Below, piece by piece: positions 1-11,634 of a DNA stretch of 64,000 nt. This DNA comes from Hemileia vastatrix. Lineage: Eukaryota; Basidiomycota; Pucciniomycetes; Pucciniales; Zaghouaniaceae. The stretch spans positions 33,333,501 to 33,397,500 of the forward strand of contig JASXTE010000009.1 of the NCBI GenBank assembly GCA_030280995.1, written 5' to 3'. A program made the position numbers and the translations under genes. The notes beneath the pieces were generated by a model that worked only from the letters and a program-made list of their open reading frames with translations, was not told the DNA's origin and searched no databases. Positions within the stretch are counted from its first letter, which is position 1, and every line of letters begins with the position of its first letter.

Positions 1-19
1 ATTTAAAATAAAAGAAATT

Positions 20-3000
20 TTAAGGTTTTGGTTTTAAAGGATATTTCAAATGAAAAGATTTTAGGAGTTCAGGGGCGTTAGAAACATTGATGGCTGGTTC
101 CCAGGATGTTTTGTCTGAGTCATTGAGGAAGCCTTCCCATTCCACGAGGTATTGAAGTTTCCCCTTGCATATTCTTGAATCAAGGATACGACTTACTTCC
201 CACTCTAGATGATCTTCTACTTCGACTGGTTCCAGAGGGGGTTGGTTCTTGCCCGGGTACATTTCTCGAGCCAGTTCCAGGAGAGATACATGGAAAACAG
301 GGTGAATTGCCTGCCATTTAGGAGGTAACTTGAGTCGAAATGCAGTTTTAGAGACTTCAGAGTCAATTTCGAATGGTCCCAAGCGCTTTTCAGCCAGTTT
401 CTTTGATGGTCGTGTTGTTTGAATGTTTCATGCGTCGAGCCATACTTTGTTGCCTGGTTTAAAGGAAGGAGCATATTGTCGATGTTTGTCGGCCTGTTCC
501 TTGTATCTTCGAATTGCTGATTCCAAATTTGTTTTAAGTTCTTCTTGGAGTCGTGATATAGTTCGAAGATAATGTTCCGCAGGATGATTAGTTCCTACAT
601 GAATTGAGTTGAATCGAGGATGTCGTCCATAAATGGTTTGGAAGGGAGATTGTCGTGTCAAAGAATGAGTCGAGTTATTATAAGCAAATTTGGCCAATGG
701 TAACCATGTGGTCCAATCGTCTTGTTGGTAACTGACATACATTCGAAGATATTGTTCGAGGATTTGGTTAACTCTTTCTGTTTGACCATCGGTTTCAGGG
801 TGATAGGCCGTGGAGAGATTCCTCGTGATATTGAGTTGTCGACACAGTTGGGTCCAGAATGTGGATACAAACAATGAGCCTCTATCTGAAATAATATCAT
901 TTGGTAAGCCGTGTTTGGAGAATACATATTCTAGGAACAATTTTGACAAATCTTCTGCTGTAGCAGTAGTAGTGGTTTTAATGAAAATAGACATTTTTGA
1001 AAATCTATCTACTATTACTAATATAGCATCAAAATCATTAGAAAAAGGAATTTGAGAAATGAAATCCATCGATAAAGATTCCCAAGGTTTAGAGGGAATA
1101 GGAAGTGGTTGAAGCAACCCATGCTTCCGGTGACGGGGAGCCTTATTCCTATTACATTGGTAACAAGCTTTTATATAGGCCTTGATTTCCCTGGTCATAC
1201 ATGGCCAGAAGAAATCCCTCGCTATTAACTGGTAGGTTTTATCAACCCCAAAATGACCAGCTAATGGAGAATCATGTCAACTGTTGAAAATCCATAATTT
1301 TATCTCATTGTTGTCGGGTATGACTACTCTACCTTCGAAGACTAATAGACCTGATTCAATACTAAATCTTTTGGCCCCTTGCTTCGAGAGTATTTTGTCT
1401 TTTAACCCTAAACAATATTCGTCCTTCGACTGAGCTTCGAGGATGTTGGATAGTGGATTTCGAAAAGATTGAATTGTCATCGAATTAAGTTGATGAGTCG
1501 TTGAAGATTGATTGCACATTTGCTGGGTTCTTGTCAGCAAATGCGTCCCCCCGCTGTGGGTAAACGTCGTCCCGACGTGACAAGATATCTGGGACAATTA
1601 AGTTTTTACCTGGGTGATAGGAAATAGAGAAGGAAAATTCAGACAAAAATTCAGCCCACCTGGCTTGACGCCTGGTTAACACTTTGGAAAACATGAAGTA
1701 TTTTAAAGCATTATGATCTGTTAAAATTTGAAAAGGACTATCTAGGCTGAGAAGAAAAGAACGCCATTTTTTAAGACAATGGATAATAGCTAAAAGCTCT
1801 TTGTCATGAATTTCATAATTTAATTCTGCTGCAATGAGTTTGCGTGACTCAAAAGCAACAGGATGAAACAATTTTGTTTCAGGATTTAATTGGGAGATGA
1901 CCCCTGCAATAGCATAATCGCTTGCATCTGGCTCAACTATTGTCGAAGCAGAAGGATCAAAATGTCGAAGAATTGGGGCTGTGGTGAACGCCGTTTTTAG
2001 TGCTTCAAATTCCTTTTGTGCTGTAGAAGTAAAAACAAAAGGAATGTCTTTTCTAAGAAGAGAAGTAAGATTGGAAATAGTTTTAGAGTAATCTTTAATA
2101 AATCTTCTATAGAAGTTTGAAAAACCCAAAAATCCTTGGAGCGATTTAATGTTTTTGGGCTCAGGCCATTCCAGGATTTTCTGGACTTTTTTGTCATCCA
2201 TGACTAAACCGTCAGTGGACAACGTAAAACCCAAAAAATCAATTGATTTGAGGTGGAATTCACATTTATTATGCTTGGTGTAGAGACCATAATCTCGAAG
2301 ACGATTTAGGACCTGTCGAACATGATGAATATGTTCCTCTAGTGTTTTCGAGAATATTAAAATATCATCTAAATAGACGACTACAAATTGTTCAACAACA
2401 TCTTGAAAGATGTCATTAACAAAAGTTTGAAAAGTTGAAGGTGCGTTACATAATCCAAAAGGCATAACTAAATATTCAAAACTACCAAATCTAGTGCGCA
2501 TTGCAGTCAGTGGTTCATGACCTTCTGCAATGTGAATCAGATTGTAAGCGCCTCTAAGATCAATTTTAGAAAAGAAATTAGCACCATTGAAAAGGGTAAG
2601 AAGTAATGACATAGGAGGAACAGGATATGCATTCTTCTTAGTGACTGTGTTGAGCTTTCTATAGTCAACACACAACCTAAGACTACCGTCCTTCTTTTTT
2701 ACAAAGAGGACAGGGGAGCCGGTTGGAGATTTACTGGCTCTGATGAAACCTTTGGCTACATTCTCTGCAATGTAGTCTTGAAGAACTTGAGATTTGTCCT
2801 TCGACAAAGAATAGACGGGACCTGCCGGAGGTACTGGGCCTATTAACTCTATTTGATGGTTGTAGGTTCGATGAGGTGGTAACTTATCGGCCTTGCGGAT
2901 TGAGAAAACATCGAGGAAATCGTGGTAGATTTCTGGTAGAGTTGATTTAATGGCTTCAATGTTGATTTGGTTGTCCTCTTCATCTTCGAGAGAATCTGTC

Positions 3001-3652
3001 GAGGGGATACCTGTATTGAGAGAGCAGAATTCGATTACTTCAAGGCAATTTAAATCCTCTTTGAGTGAAGTCATCGAGCTAGATGGGTTAGCCAATTGCT
3101 CATTTAGAGAAAGATCAGATGCTTGCAAGTCATCTGGCAGAGATTTGTCCTCTAGCAGGACGTTGTCAGGCGGGTTGTTTAACTCCCTATTGACCTGCAT
3201 TGAAGAATCAGAAATATACTTAGAGCGTGGGGTGATCAATCCCTTAGTCCAATCAATTTCGGGATTCCAATGCGTTAAAAAGTCATGGCCAAGAATGGTA
3301 TCGTCCATCCTTGGGGCGTCCAAGACTAATAATTCCCACTTGAAGGGGGGAAAGTTCAGAAAGTTGAAAACCCATAAAACTTTCTTACTTACCCAATATT
3401 TGGGTTCCTCTGATTCGACCAAATAGATTGGAGTTTGATCGACATCTGTAAATGTTAGTTGAAGCTTCTCGGCAAAAGATAAACTAACAAAAGAAATTGA
3501 AGCTCCAGAGTCTATAAGACAACTGAAGGGGATATCCTCCTTAAAAAGAATGAATCTCAAGCGGTTTAAGGCAACTCCAGTCCTTAAGACATGAAGGTTC
3601 TGTGCACTGGGAGAGATAAGATAGTTTGCTTTGCACACAAGTAAACTATCTA
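20..3652 (-). pseudogene. gypsy-1 pol (PR-RT-RNase H-IN-chromodomain), broken
   Basis: The long first piece (3638-1485) holds an aspartic protease with DSGA, a reverse transcriptase with the catalytic YLDD, and RNase H. A 1-nt frameshift between about 1600 and 1485 moves the rest to another frame. There, 1597-428 gives the zinc-binding and DDE integrase core (HDSPLAGH, CYQC, MDFI, SDRGSLF, YHPETDGQTE), and 382-20 gives a chromodomain (LQYLVEWEG, SWEP) that in chromoviruses guides integration to marked chromatin. TGA stops lie at 1277-1279 and 428-430, both plausible CGA-to-TGA changes. The protein would be made only after a -1 shift from gag. Confidence 0.9.
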
Positions 3653-3662
3653 CTAGTTTTTT
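3619..3662 (-). promoter_or_regulatory. Candidate programmed -1 frameshift signal between gag and pol
   Basis: On the minus strand the zero-frame codons TCA AAA AAC TAG place the canonical X XXY YYZ heptamer A AAA AAC (3656-3662) immediately before the gag stop. About 4-5 nt further on, AGATAGTTT (plus 3643-3651) can pair perfectly with AAACTATCT (plus 3619-3627), a 9-bp stem with a 15-nt loop. A -1 slip opens exactly the frame that continues into protease and reverse transcriptase. The motif, spacing and frame are seen; function is inferred from retroviral and Ty3-like precedent. Confidence 0.65.
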
Positions 3663-4825
3663 GACTTCAAATTAGTACATTCTCTTTCCTTCAACTTTAC
3701 ACAGTCTTCCAACTTGTGCTTACCCCCACAATACATACATAACCCATTATCTGCTCGTCTCTTCCTCTCAGCTTCTTTAAGTTCCCCTTTAGGATCCAGT
3801 ACTTTGCTGATATCGCCTGGGGTCGAGCCTTTTGGTTGAGGTTTATCCTTTCCCTTATTGGGTTTGGATTGAGTCGAGGAGGATTGATTTGGTCGTGGGT
3901 GTGAAGAAGGTCCCTATTTAAAATTTAGGCCTTGAGATTTGTTGGCATATCGACGATGTTGAAGTCGTCCTTGATAAACGCCGTCAAGTTCAAGGGTTTG
4001 ATCCATTAAATCCGTTAAAGTAGTCATCTTCTGACCGTGAAGATTTAATTGATCCAGAATCCTCAAAGGAAGTCCTTTCTTGAAATGATACTTAAGGGCA
4101 GCATCATTCCAACCTACTCAAGTTTGAAGTGCTCTGAAGTTCGAGATATATTCAGAGGCTTTACCATTATCACTCATGCGAAGAAAATCAAGTTCAATTT
4201 CTGCGTTGTCAGTTTCATTAGGGTCCCCAAACAACGTAAAAAGTTGGTCTTTGAACTTTTCCCAATTATTGATAAGTAAGTGGGTTTCTGTCGAAGAAAG
4301 CATGAGCAGATAAGTTTTGAACCATCTTGCTGCTTTCCCGGCTAGGAATGAAGAAGCGTAAACGACCTTTGATCGGTCGCTATTAAAGGTTCGAGGGTCA
4401 TTATGGAACAGTAGCTTGCAGGTTTGCAAGAAGGGTCGCAATCTGTCGGGGTGATCTCCGTCAAATTTATCAGGAGTTTTGAACTTAGATCCCTCTGAAG
4501 ACTTTGGATTTGAAAGGGTTTTCATGAAAAGTCTCATGAAATCTTCCAGAGAGTTAGATGGTCCAGGTTCTGAGGATTGACCAGAAGGGTGATTGGCAGG
4601 GGCGGATGGTGCCTCATGCATTGTATCCTCTCCTTCTTCTTCATCACTAGAATCCTCAAAATCTTGTGGGATGTCTTCTACAGATTGAACTGAATGTTGT
4701 CGTTCCCTAAGGTTGAGTGGTTCCAAAGAGTGAGTGCAGGAAACAGACCTTGTGGCTGTTGGCCTTCCCCTAGCGCGAGCACTAGTAGTAGCGCCCGTAG
4801 GAGGAGTGCGTTGAACAGGTGCCAT
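3653..4825 (-). pseudogene. gypsy-1 gag (capsid/nucleocapsid), two internal stops
   Basis: The ATG at 4825 opens a 390-codon frame ending at TAG 3653-3655. It begins with a basic, Ser/Thr-rich stretch. The capsid-like core (around residues 90-235) is of the retrotransposon gag type, with the hallmark FLAGKAARWF. The C terminus has one zinc knuckle, CMYCGGKHKLEDC (CX2CX3HX4C). The frame is broken by TGA at 4118-4120 and TAG at 3914-3916, both explicable as C-to-T changes from CGA and CAG (inference). The stop sits directly behind a slippery heptamer; see the frameshift site at 3619-3662. Gag would form the virus-like particle and bind element RNA. Confidence 0.85.
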
Positions 4826-4897
4826 TTTAAAACTTTAAAAACACCTAAAAGGACGTAGTAGTGCAAAGAATGAGAACTACGGAGAATTAAATTATAC

Positions 4898-5670
4898 TGT
4901 CACCGGACAACCTACGCACAAGGTCGAGGATGTTCCTGAAAGTGAGATGAGGGATTTAGAAACTTCTTCAAAGCACAGAGGAATGATTCGAGGAAGTGAT
5001 TCAAAGGTCACTCGAAGTAAGAGCTACAGGTTTGAGGTATGTTCGAGAAGAATTATAAGATAGTTTCAAAGGTAATAGGAATTCTTAAGATCTCACGAAG
5101 GGTTGGAAACTCAATAATCAAAGGTTTAGGATTTAGAAATGATTTATTGAGAAAATAAAAGAAAGATACAATAACAATGATTTAACTTAAAAATTTTACC
5201 ACTATTAAATGTAAATACGTTTTATAATTTAATTCTAAGGAATATCGAACCAAATACCCAACCCTTTTATATCCTTTATTCCTCCTCGCATTGACCTCCC
5301 TCTCATCGCACCATTCCCATACCATTGACCATTACTAACATACACTTAGACCCTCTTCGCTAAATATCCGTCCATGCTCAATTTACCCCTTTTTATTAAT
5401 TAACAAAACTTTTAATGAAAACTACTACTGTACTATTACGTTGATCCTAGCTCTGTGCGTCGCTTATTGAAAATGAGACTAAGGCACCCTATTGGGAGAT
5501 TGACTAATTTAGATTTAGAGTTTAGGCTAGCGCAGTTAAATAGTAAGTACACAAAGGGGAATTGCAGTTGCTATGGAGAATTGCTTTCTGCGCTTTTAGT
5601 ATAGATTTAGGACTCGATATTATTGATTTAATGAGCTGCTTTTGCCTCGAGTGTCACGTGGCACGTGACA
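4898..5670 (-). repeat. 5' LTR of gypsy-1
   Basis: The segment is bounded by TGTCAC and GTGACA, an inverted hexamer at both ends as expected for an LTR, and lies just upstream of the gag start at 4825. It holds no coding potential on the element strand. Boundaries are inferred from the terminal TG...CA repeats alone, because the partner LTR is outside the window. Confidence 0.6.
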
Positions 5671-8600
5671 GGTGGTTTTTTTAATTTGACATGGTTGAGT
5701 GCTTTTGTTAACATGTTAGCTGGCATGCAGGCAGTAGCTATGTAAGGGACTTGGAAAATGGAGTTGTTGACTTGTTCCCGGATCCAATGTAGTAAGATGC
5801 CTATATGTTTTGTCCATGTGTGGTAAAGTGGATTTTTTGTTAACGCAATGCATCCTTGATTTTTGTTGTAAATCTTGACGGGATTTCTACTGATGTACTT
5901 TAAAATTTTGAGATCAAGTATCAGATGGGTAAGCCATATGGCTTCTATTCCAGCTTTAATGAGTTCTTTGGCTTCTGACTCAGACATGCTTATTGATACA
6001 GTTCTTTGCTTTTTTGTCCTCCAGCTAACTATGAAGTTTTTAAGAGTAAATACATAGCCTGTGTTTGATTGATGAGTTTCTGTGCAGGAGGCATGGTAAG
6101 AATTGCAGTACCCTTTCAATGGTTTGTAGTAAGGGTTGGTAGGTTCAAAAAGGATCCCAACATTTTAAGTTACTTTCAGGTACCTAAGAACATGAATGAA
6201 GGCATTCCAGTGAGCCATTCCTGGTTTGTTTAAAAATTGGGACAATTGACTGCAAGCAAAAGCCAAGTCAGGCCTGGAGTATTACACATGGTAGTTTAGA
6301 TGCCCTACTGCTGATCAATAATTGTTGTTTTATTGAAGAAATTTCTTGTGGTCATCATCATTGGCTGGATTCAGTTTTGAATTGGGTTCCATGGGGTCAA
6401 TATTGCCTTTCAATCACTCATTTTATAAAGGCTGAGGATGGCCTCTATTTCATTTGACTGTGAGAGTGTTATTGATTTTCAGTCAAGAGTGCGTGTGATA
6501 TTTATTCCTAGGATCATTTTAGAGTCACCCAGGTCTTCCATTTCAAAGTTTTGCAACAGCAGGTCTTTTAACAATTGGATATTTTTACCAAAAATGGAGA
6601 AGTTGTCCCCATGCACATGTAAAAAACATGGTTTTGTGTTATCCTTGTGGATGAAGAGGGCAGTATCCATGGTTCTGCATACAAAATTTTTGCTTTTGAA
6701 GAATTTTTTTTATTTGATACCAGCAATGGGATGCTTGCTCAAGCCCGTATAATGACTTTTTGAAAAAGAGTACCAGTTTTTCAATGCCAGGTGGGGCAGA
6801 CACCCCTTTTGTTAGTCTCATATAGATTGTCTCTTCTGGAACTCCATTTCAGAATGCATATTTTGCATCAATTTGGTGGAAGTCCCAGCCTTCAGTAATA
6901 GAAATTTTAAGAGGCATGCGCAGAGTGATATGCCTTTCTGTTGGAGCAAATGTTTCTGTGTAGTCAACTCCATATTTTTGAGAGAATCCTTGTGCGCATA
7001 ATCTGGCCTTAAATTTGCTGATTTCATTGTTATGATTTAATTTGATTTTGAATACCCAAGTACTTCCTATGGGTCTTAAATCCTTAGCTTATTCAATGAT
7101 GTCCCAGACTTCTTTTTCCTTAAGGGATTGGGGCTTATTATCAATTTCTATTTTCCAGTAATCACTATTTTTACTGTTCAATGCCTTTTCATAGCTGGTT
7201 GGAGTGAGGAAGGTTTCTGAAATTGGGATCACAGAGTTAAGTGCATTTTTGTCTCCAGAGTCAGGTATATTTGTATTGTTTAACCTGTTAGTCCTTGTGC
7301 GCTCTTCACTAATGATGTTAGATGTGTCAATGTTAGATGATATGTTCTGGGGGCAACACCATTAGTCAGACAATATTTCCAGAATCTGTTGGCTGGTCTC
7401 TGATTCTCAGTATCAGGGGTATCTGTGACAGGTTCTGTCTCCACATGATTTCTTCCTGGAGCATCCATATCAGCATTTTTCTCATTAGGGATTACCTCTG
7501 GTCTGATTGGGACTTCTTCATCAGTGAATAGGTTGGGCCAAGAAATCTTTGCTTTAAATGGTTGTGAAAATGGATATATGTCCTCATTAAAAATTATTTT
7601 GTGAAAATAAAAAGCCTTGTTGGTTTCAAGGTTCATTAATGGATAAGAGTTATTCTTCACATGAAAACCCAGCAAACATTCTTTGACAGAATTTTTACTA
7701 AGTTTCCCTGAGCGTACCCTCTTGTCAATTAGCACAAATGCAAGGCATCCAAAGGTTCTGATATAATTTATTCTTGGCTTGAGTTTGAAAAAGTCTTTTG
7801 TAAGGAGACAACTTGTTTAGATTTGATTTAGTGGGGATGTGGTTCTCAATAAACACAGCCATTTTGATTGCTTCTCCCCATAAGTGACTAGGCATGTTAG
7901 CATGGAAGAGCATGGCTTAAGCCATTTCAATGGATGTTCTGTATCCTCTTTTAGAGACTGGATTTTTTTGGGGAGTATGAGGGGAAGTAAAAATTATTTT
8001 AAACCCCTTTCTGGCTGATATTTCAAGGAATTTTTTATTGATGAACTTTCTGCCTCCATCACATACAAGATTCAGGAGCTTATTCTTGGTGAGGTTTTCT
8101 GAATATCTGTTAAATTTCAGGAAATGGTCAAATGCATCTGATTTGTTCTTAATTATATACACAAATATATATGATGAGTAAGCATTGGTGAGTTTGAAAT
8201 AGTATTTATTGCATCCTTTGGTTGTAACTTATCTACCACTCAAATTGCAATGTACATATTTGATGGGTCTAACAGCAGTGGAGAAATGCCCAGGAAATGG
8301 TAATTTATGTAGTTTAGAATTAATGCAATCCTCACAGAAGAAAGAATTGCTTGTATCATCAAAGGCTATATTCAGGCTTTAGAGTAAAGTTTTGAGGTAG
8401 GCCAAGTTCACATGTCCAAGTCATTCATGCCAACACAGAAAGTCAAATTTCTTGAGAGATGCAATTAAAGAGAAATTAGGACTTGTGGGCTTACAATTTT
8501 TTGCATGAATATGATACAGATTTGATCCAGGGTTTAATGCTCTATTAAGTATCACTTTATCATCATTATTGATTGAAATGTAGCCATCAGATTCAGTGGT

Positions 8601-9700
8601 CATTTTGAAACCCCCTTTGATGAAGGGAGCCAAAGCAATAAGATTTTGGCTGATTTTTGGAATGTGTAAGAAGCCAGTTAGACACACACCTTTATTGTTG
8701 TTATTGATTAAATCAACTGAACCAATGCCTAATACATTGGTCATTTCTCTGTTGCCAATGTTGATGGGTATTTTCACTTGGTTGTATGATGAGAAGATGT
8801 CTTTATGAGAGAACATGCGTGATGAGGCCCCCAAGTCAAAAATGATTTTGTCAGTTTCAGAATTTTCAGGAGATATGGCTGAATAGAGATGATGGATCTC
8901 ATGAGAAAATTTTGAAGTTTCAGAACTTGATGTCTCATTTTTAGCTTTTGATTTCAATTTAAGGTGATGATCTGGGTGTAGAGCCCAGCATTTATCCTCT
9001 GTGTGGGGACACTTATTGTTATGCTTGCCATTGGAGCATTACTCCCATTTTTCGTTCTGGCCATTTTTTTTCTTTTTAGCAGAGAGAAGGGCAGTTTCAG
9101 ATGTTTCCAATCAGTCAGAGATTAAGTGAGGCTTTTGGAGTACTATATTGACAGTAAGAGGCTTTCCAGCATCCTAAGAAGTGTTGATTATCATTTCACG
9201 GTGCATTTAAAGAGAGTTTGGGAGTTTGTCAAGGATAAAGTAGGGGTAGTGCTTGTGCTCAAACTTTTGGCAGATGAGAGTGAGTTTGTTGATAGAAGAT
9301 TGGAGTTTGGTAACAAAGGCATGAATGTTTCCTTCAGAGCACCTTCTGGCGCTGAATCTAGTGTAAGTGGCAAAAATATTGGTTGGTCCTGTTGCTGAAA
9401 AATGTTCAGCAAGTTTTTTCCATAGTCCCATGGGATTTTCTCTGTTGGTTTCATCCACAAGTAAGTTGAGATTGGTGTCATCCATTTTCTGAACAATGAT
9501 GTTGGTGATACATTGACATTGGATCATATAGACAGCTTTTGTTTCCTCCATTGTGGTTATAGGAATTTTGCTTTCAACTAACTCATCCAGGTTGCATTGA
9601 GAGAGAAAAAATATCATCTTTCTGTGCCATATTAGATAGTTAGATGATGTAAAAATAGGAATGTCCTGAAGAAATTGTCCAGAGTTTTCAACAATCCCAT
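5671..9700 (-). pseudogene. copia-1 Gag-Pol polyprotein, heavily degenerate
   Basis: Readable pieces on the minus strand: gag 9617-9207 (PMGLWKKLAEHFSA, then PYFILDKL); protease near 8957-8421, where the catalytic motif reads DLGASS instead of DSGASS; integrase 8162-7725 (VCDGGRKF, SPHTPQKNP); reverse transcriptase 7027-6479, where the catalytic YVDD-like motif reads HGDNFSIFG; RNase H 6119-5671 (SESEAKELI, LTKAL). The gag start is out of frame by one base relative to copia-2. A TGA lies in the motif AF*NGVPEE, at the same place as in copia-2. It cannot encode active enzymes. Confidence 0.85.
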
Positions 9701-9735
9701 GATTTTAAAAAGTGATTCATATCAGACTTTTAATC

Positions 9736-10424
9736 TGTAAGACTTTTTAATGTATGATAATGATTAGCTAAGTTAAAATAATTGGTTATGGTTGGCAGAA
9801 CTCAAGGGAGCCAACCTAAGCACAAGTGTAACAATGTGAGTCAATATTGTAGCCAGCAAATATTGCAGTGGGTTTCAATAGGTGGTTATTGATTTTTGTA
9901 AAATAGCAATAGAAAGTCAATGAGGATAAGAACAGGAGAGTAAAAAAATATTAGTGAGAATAAGATAAATATGCAGTTGGTTATCAGTAATATCTGACCT
10001 TTTTAATAAATGATAATAATTAGCTAAGTTGCAATAATTTTTTATGGTTGGCCGAACTAGGGAGCCAACCTATAGGTTAAGAAGGTCAGAAAGGAATAGT
10101 ATAAGAAATAATATAACTAGAGAATACCTAAGCACAAGTGTAACAAGGTGAGTCAATATTGTAGTCAGAAATAGTGCAGTGGGTTTCAATAGGTGGTGAT
10201 TGATTTTAGTAAAATAGAAATAGAAAATCAATGAGGAAAGAAAGAGCAGATTGTGCTGATAAATATCATGTAGTACTATCACTATTATAGACCTATGTTT
10301 AACCTACTAGCTATAATCTTAAGGCTACCCATTTTTTTAGAGCTTTGATAGAGTTTATGCAAGAGTAGAAAAGCTGTAGCGCATTGTCATGGAGAGTTAG
10401 AAAAATTGGTTTTAAATCTTGACA
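9736..10424 (-). repeat. Probable 5' LTR of copia-1, with internal tandem duplication
   Basis: The element-proximal edge reads TGTAAGAC next to a primer-site-like sequence (GATTAAAAGTCTGA on the minus strand) that matches the equivalent spot in copia-2. The outer edge CTTGACA at 10424 is inferred by analogy with CTCAACA in copia-2. Inside, a unit of about 255 bp is repeated in tandem (about 9750-9930 and 10004-10215), each with a GGGAGCCAACCT core shared with the copia-2 LTR. Confidence 0.5.
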
Positions 10425-11634
10425 CCCCACACAGACTATCACCAAAGACCACCTACTTTTTAAGGCTTTCTTAATAAACTCTGGAATAAATCATACAATT
10501 CTTCTGCAACAAAAAAGTTTTTATTTTGAAGGGCTACCAATTATAAAGGATAACTCATTTGCCTAAATAAATTTCTTCAAATCATTGAAATAGCAACAAG
10601 TATGGTCTTGGTAATATTTTAGACATTTCTGGTGGTGAATTTCACTGATGAAGGGGTTTTTGGAAGATGTGTGACTGAATATTCCTAGCTCATGGGCTTG
10701 ATTTTGGATCAAGAAGGGAGATATTTGGATTTTTATTGAACTGGAAATTTCAGCAAGGCTGAAACAGAATTTAGAGTTAAGGATCTTAAAAAATTTCAGC
10801 TCTGGAAGTTGGAATACTGGGTTGGAAAAGACAGAAAAATTAAGAAATTTTGATTATGAAAAACAATGAAGAATAAAGAGAGTAATAAAAAGCCTACCTG
10901 GTCAAAAGAAACCTGTGATGAAAGTGAGTTGATTATTTAGAAATGTGAAAAAGGGGAAAGCCATTCTACTTTACTTACCTTTCAGTATAGAGTAAGATAT
11001 GAGCTTATATGCCAGGCTCTTTACATATCTTTTTCACATGTTTTCTTTTTTTATGAAAATTATTTTATATCACTAACAGGTGAGATATAATTGTCTTAGA
11101 TTTAATCTTTTTTTATTGATTTTTTTCATTTTCATAATTAAAACCATTCTATTAAAGAGTAAAAATACTGATTAATTATGTTATTTTATCTGCTGTAAAA
11201 GGTAAGAATGATACAGGACCATTTTATTAAAAGGTAAAAATATATATTAATTTTCTTATTTTATCTTTTATAAAAAATTGTGTTGAAATGTAAATGATAT
11301 ATTTTTACTGAAGTTGGTAATGTAAATTTTTTGACATATTTTTTTTGATCTTGAGTTACAGTATTAAATTATTCCGGAGCTAATTATATCAAATTTAAAC
11401 AACTCAGAGATCAAGAAATTCATCTTTTGTAAAATGGAGTTAAAATTTATTAAATGTTTTAAAAATATATTTGAAGCTCTTCTCACAAAGCAAAACAGGC
11501 TGAAAAAAATTGTAGCCAATCATTGGTTTCAGCTCACATATTGAATTGGATTCAGTACGTGAAGTGAACTTGGCGTCTGGTTGGCACTTTTTTCCCACTC
11601 TGCTTTTTTTTTAAAATAAAATTCTGCAAAAATT
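10425..11634. other. Gene-free AT-rich spacer between the two copia copies
   Basis: No reading frame of note, no RNA gene and no clear repeat boundary on either strand. It contains long A/T runs and imperfect internal similarity between about 11080-11180 and 11200-11290. It is probably decayed repeat DNA. Confidence 0.6.

Larger units (their letters stand above)
1..5670 (-). mobile_element. Ty3/gypsy chromovirus (gypsy-1), 3' end cut by window
   Basis: Seen: on the minus strand the order is LTR, gag with zinc knuckle, protease, reverse transcriptase, RNase H, integrase and a C-terminal chromodomain, which is the chromovirus order. The 5' LTR is 4898-5670; the 3' LTR would lie beyond base 1. 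The element meets the degenerate end of a copia polyprotein at 5671, so it most likely inserted there. It is richer in CpG and TCGA than the copia copies beside it, which suggests a more recent arrival (inference). It is dead: gag has two in-frame stops, pol has one frameshift and two stops. No TSD can be scored because the other end is off the window. Confidence 0.9.
5671..10424 (-). mobile_element. Ty1/copia element copia-1, old, 3' end interrupted
   Basis: On the minus strand this is a copia-order element: LTR, UBN2-type gag, protease, integrase, reverse transcriptase, RNase H. Its 3' end stops at 5671 against the gypsy-1 LTR, so its 3' LTR is missing from the window. It is a diverged relative of copia-2 (11635-17148), with matching domains throughout. 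It is more decayed, with many stops and frameshifts spread over the whole polyprotein. CpG is scarce. Confidence 0.85.
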
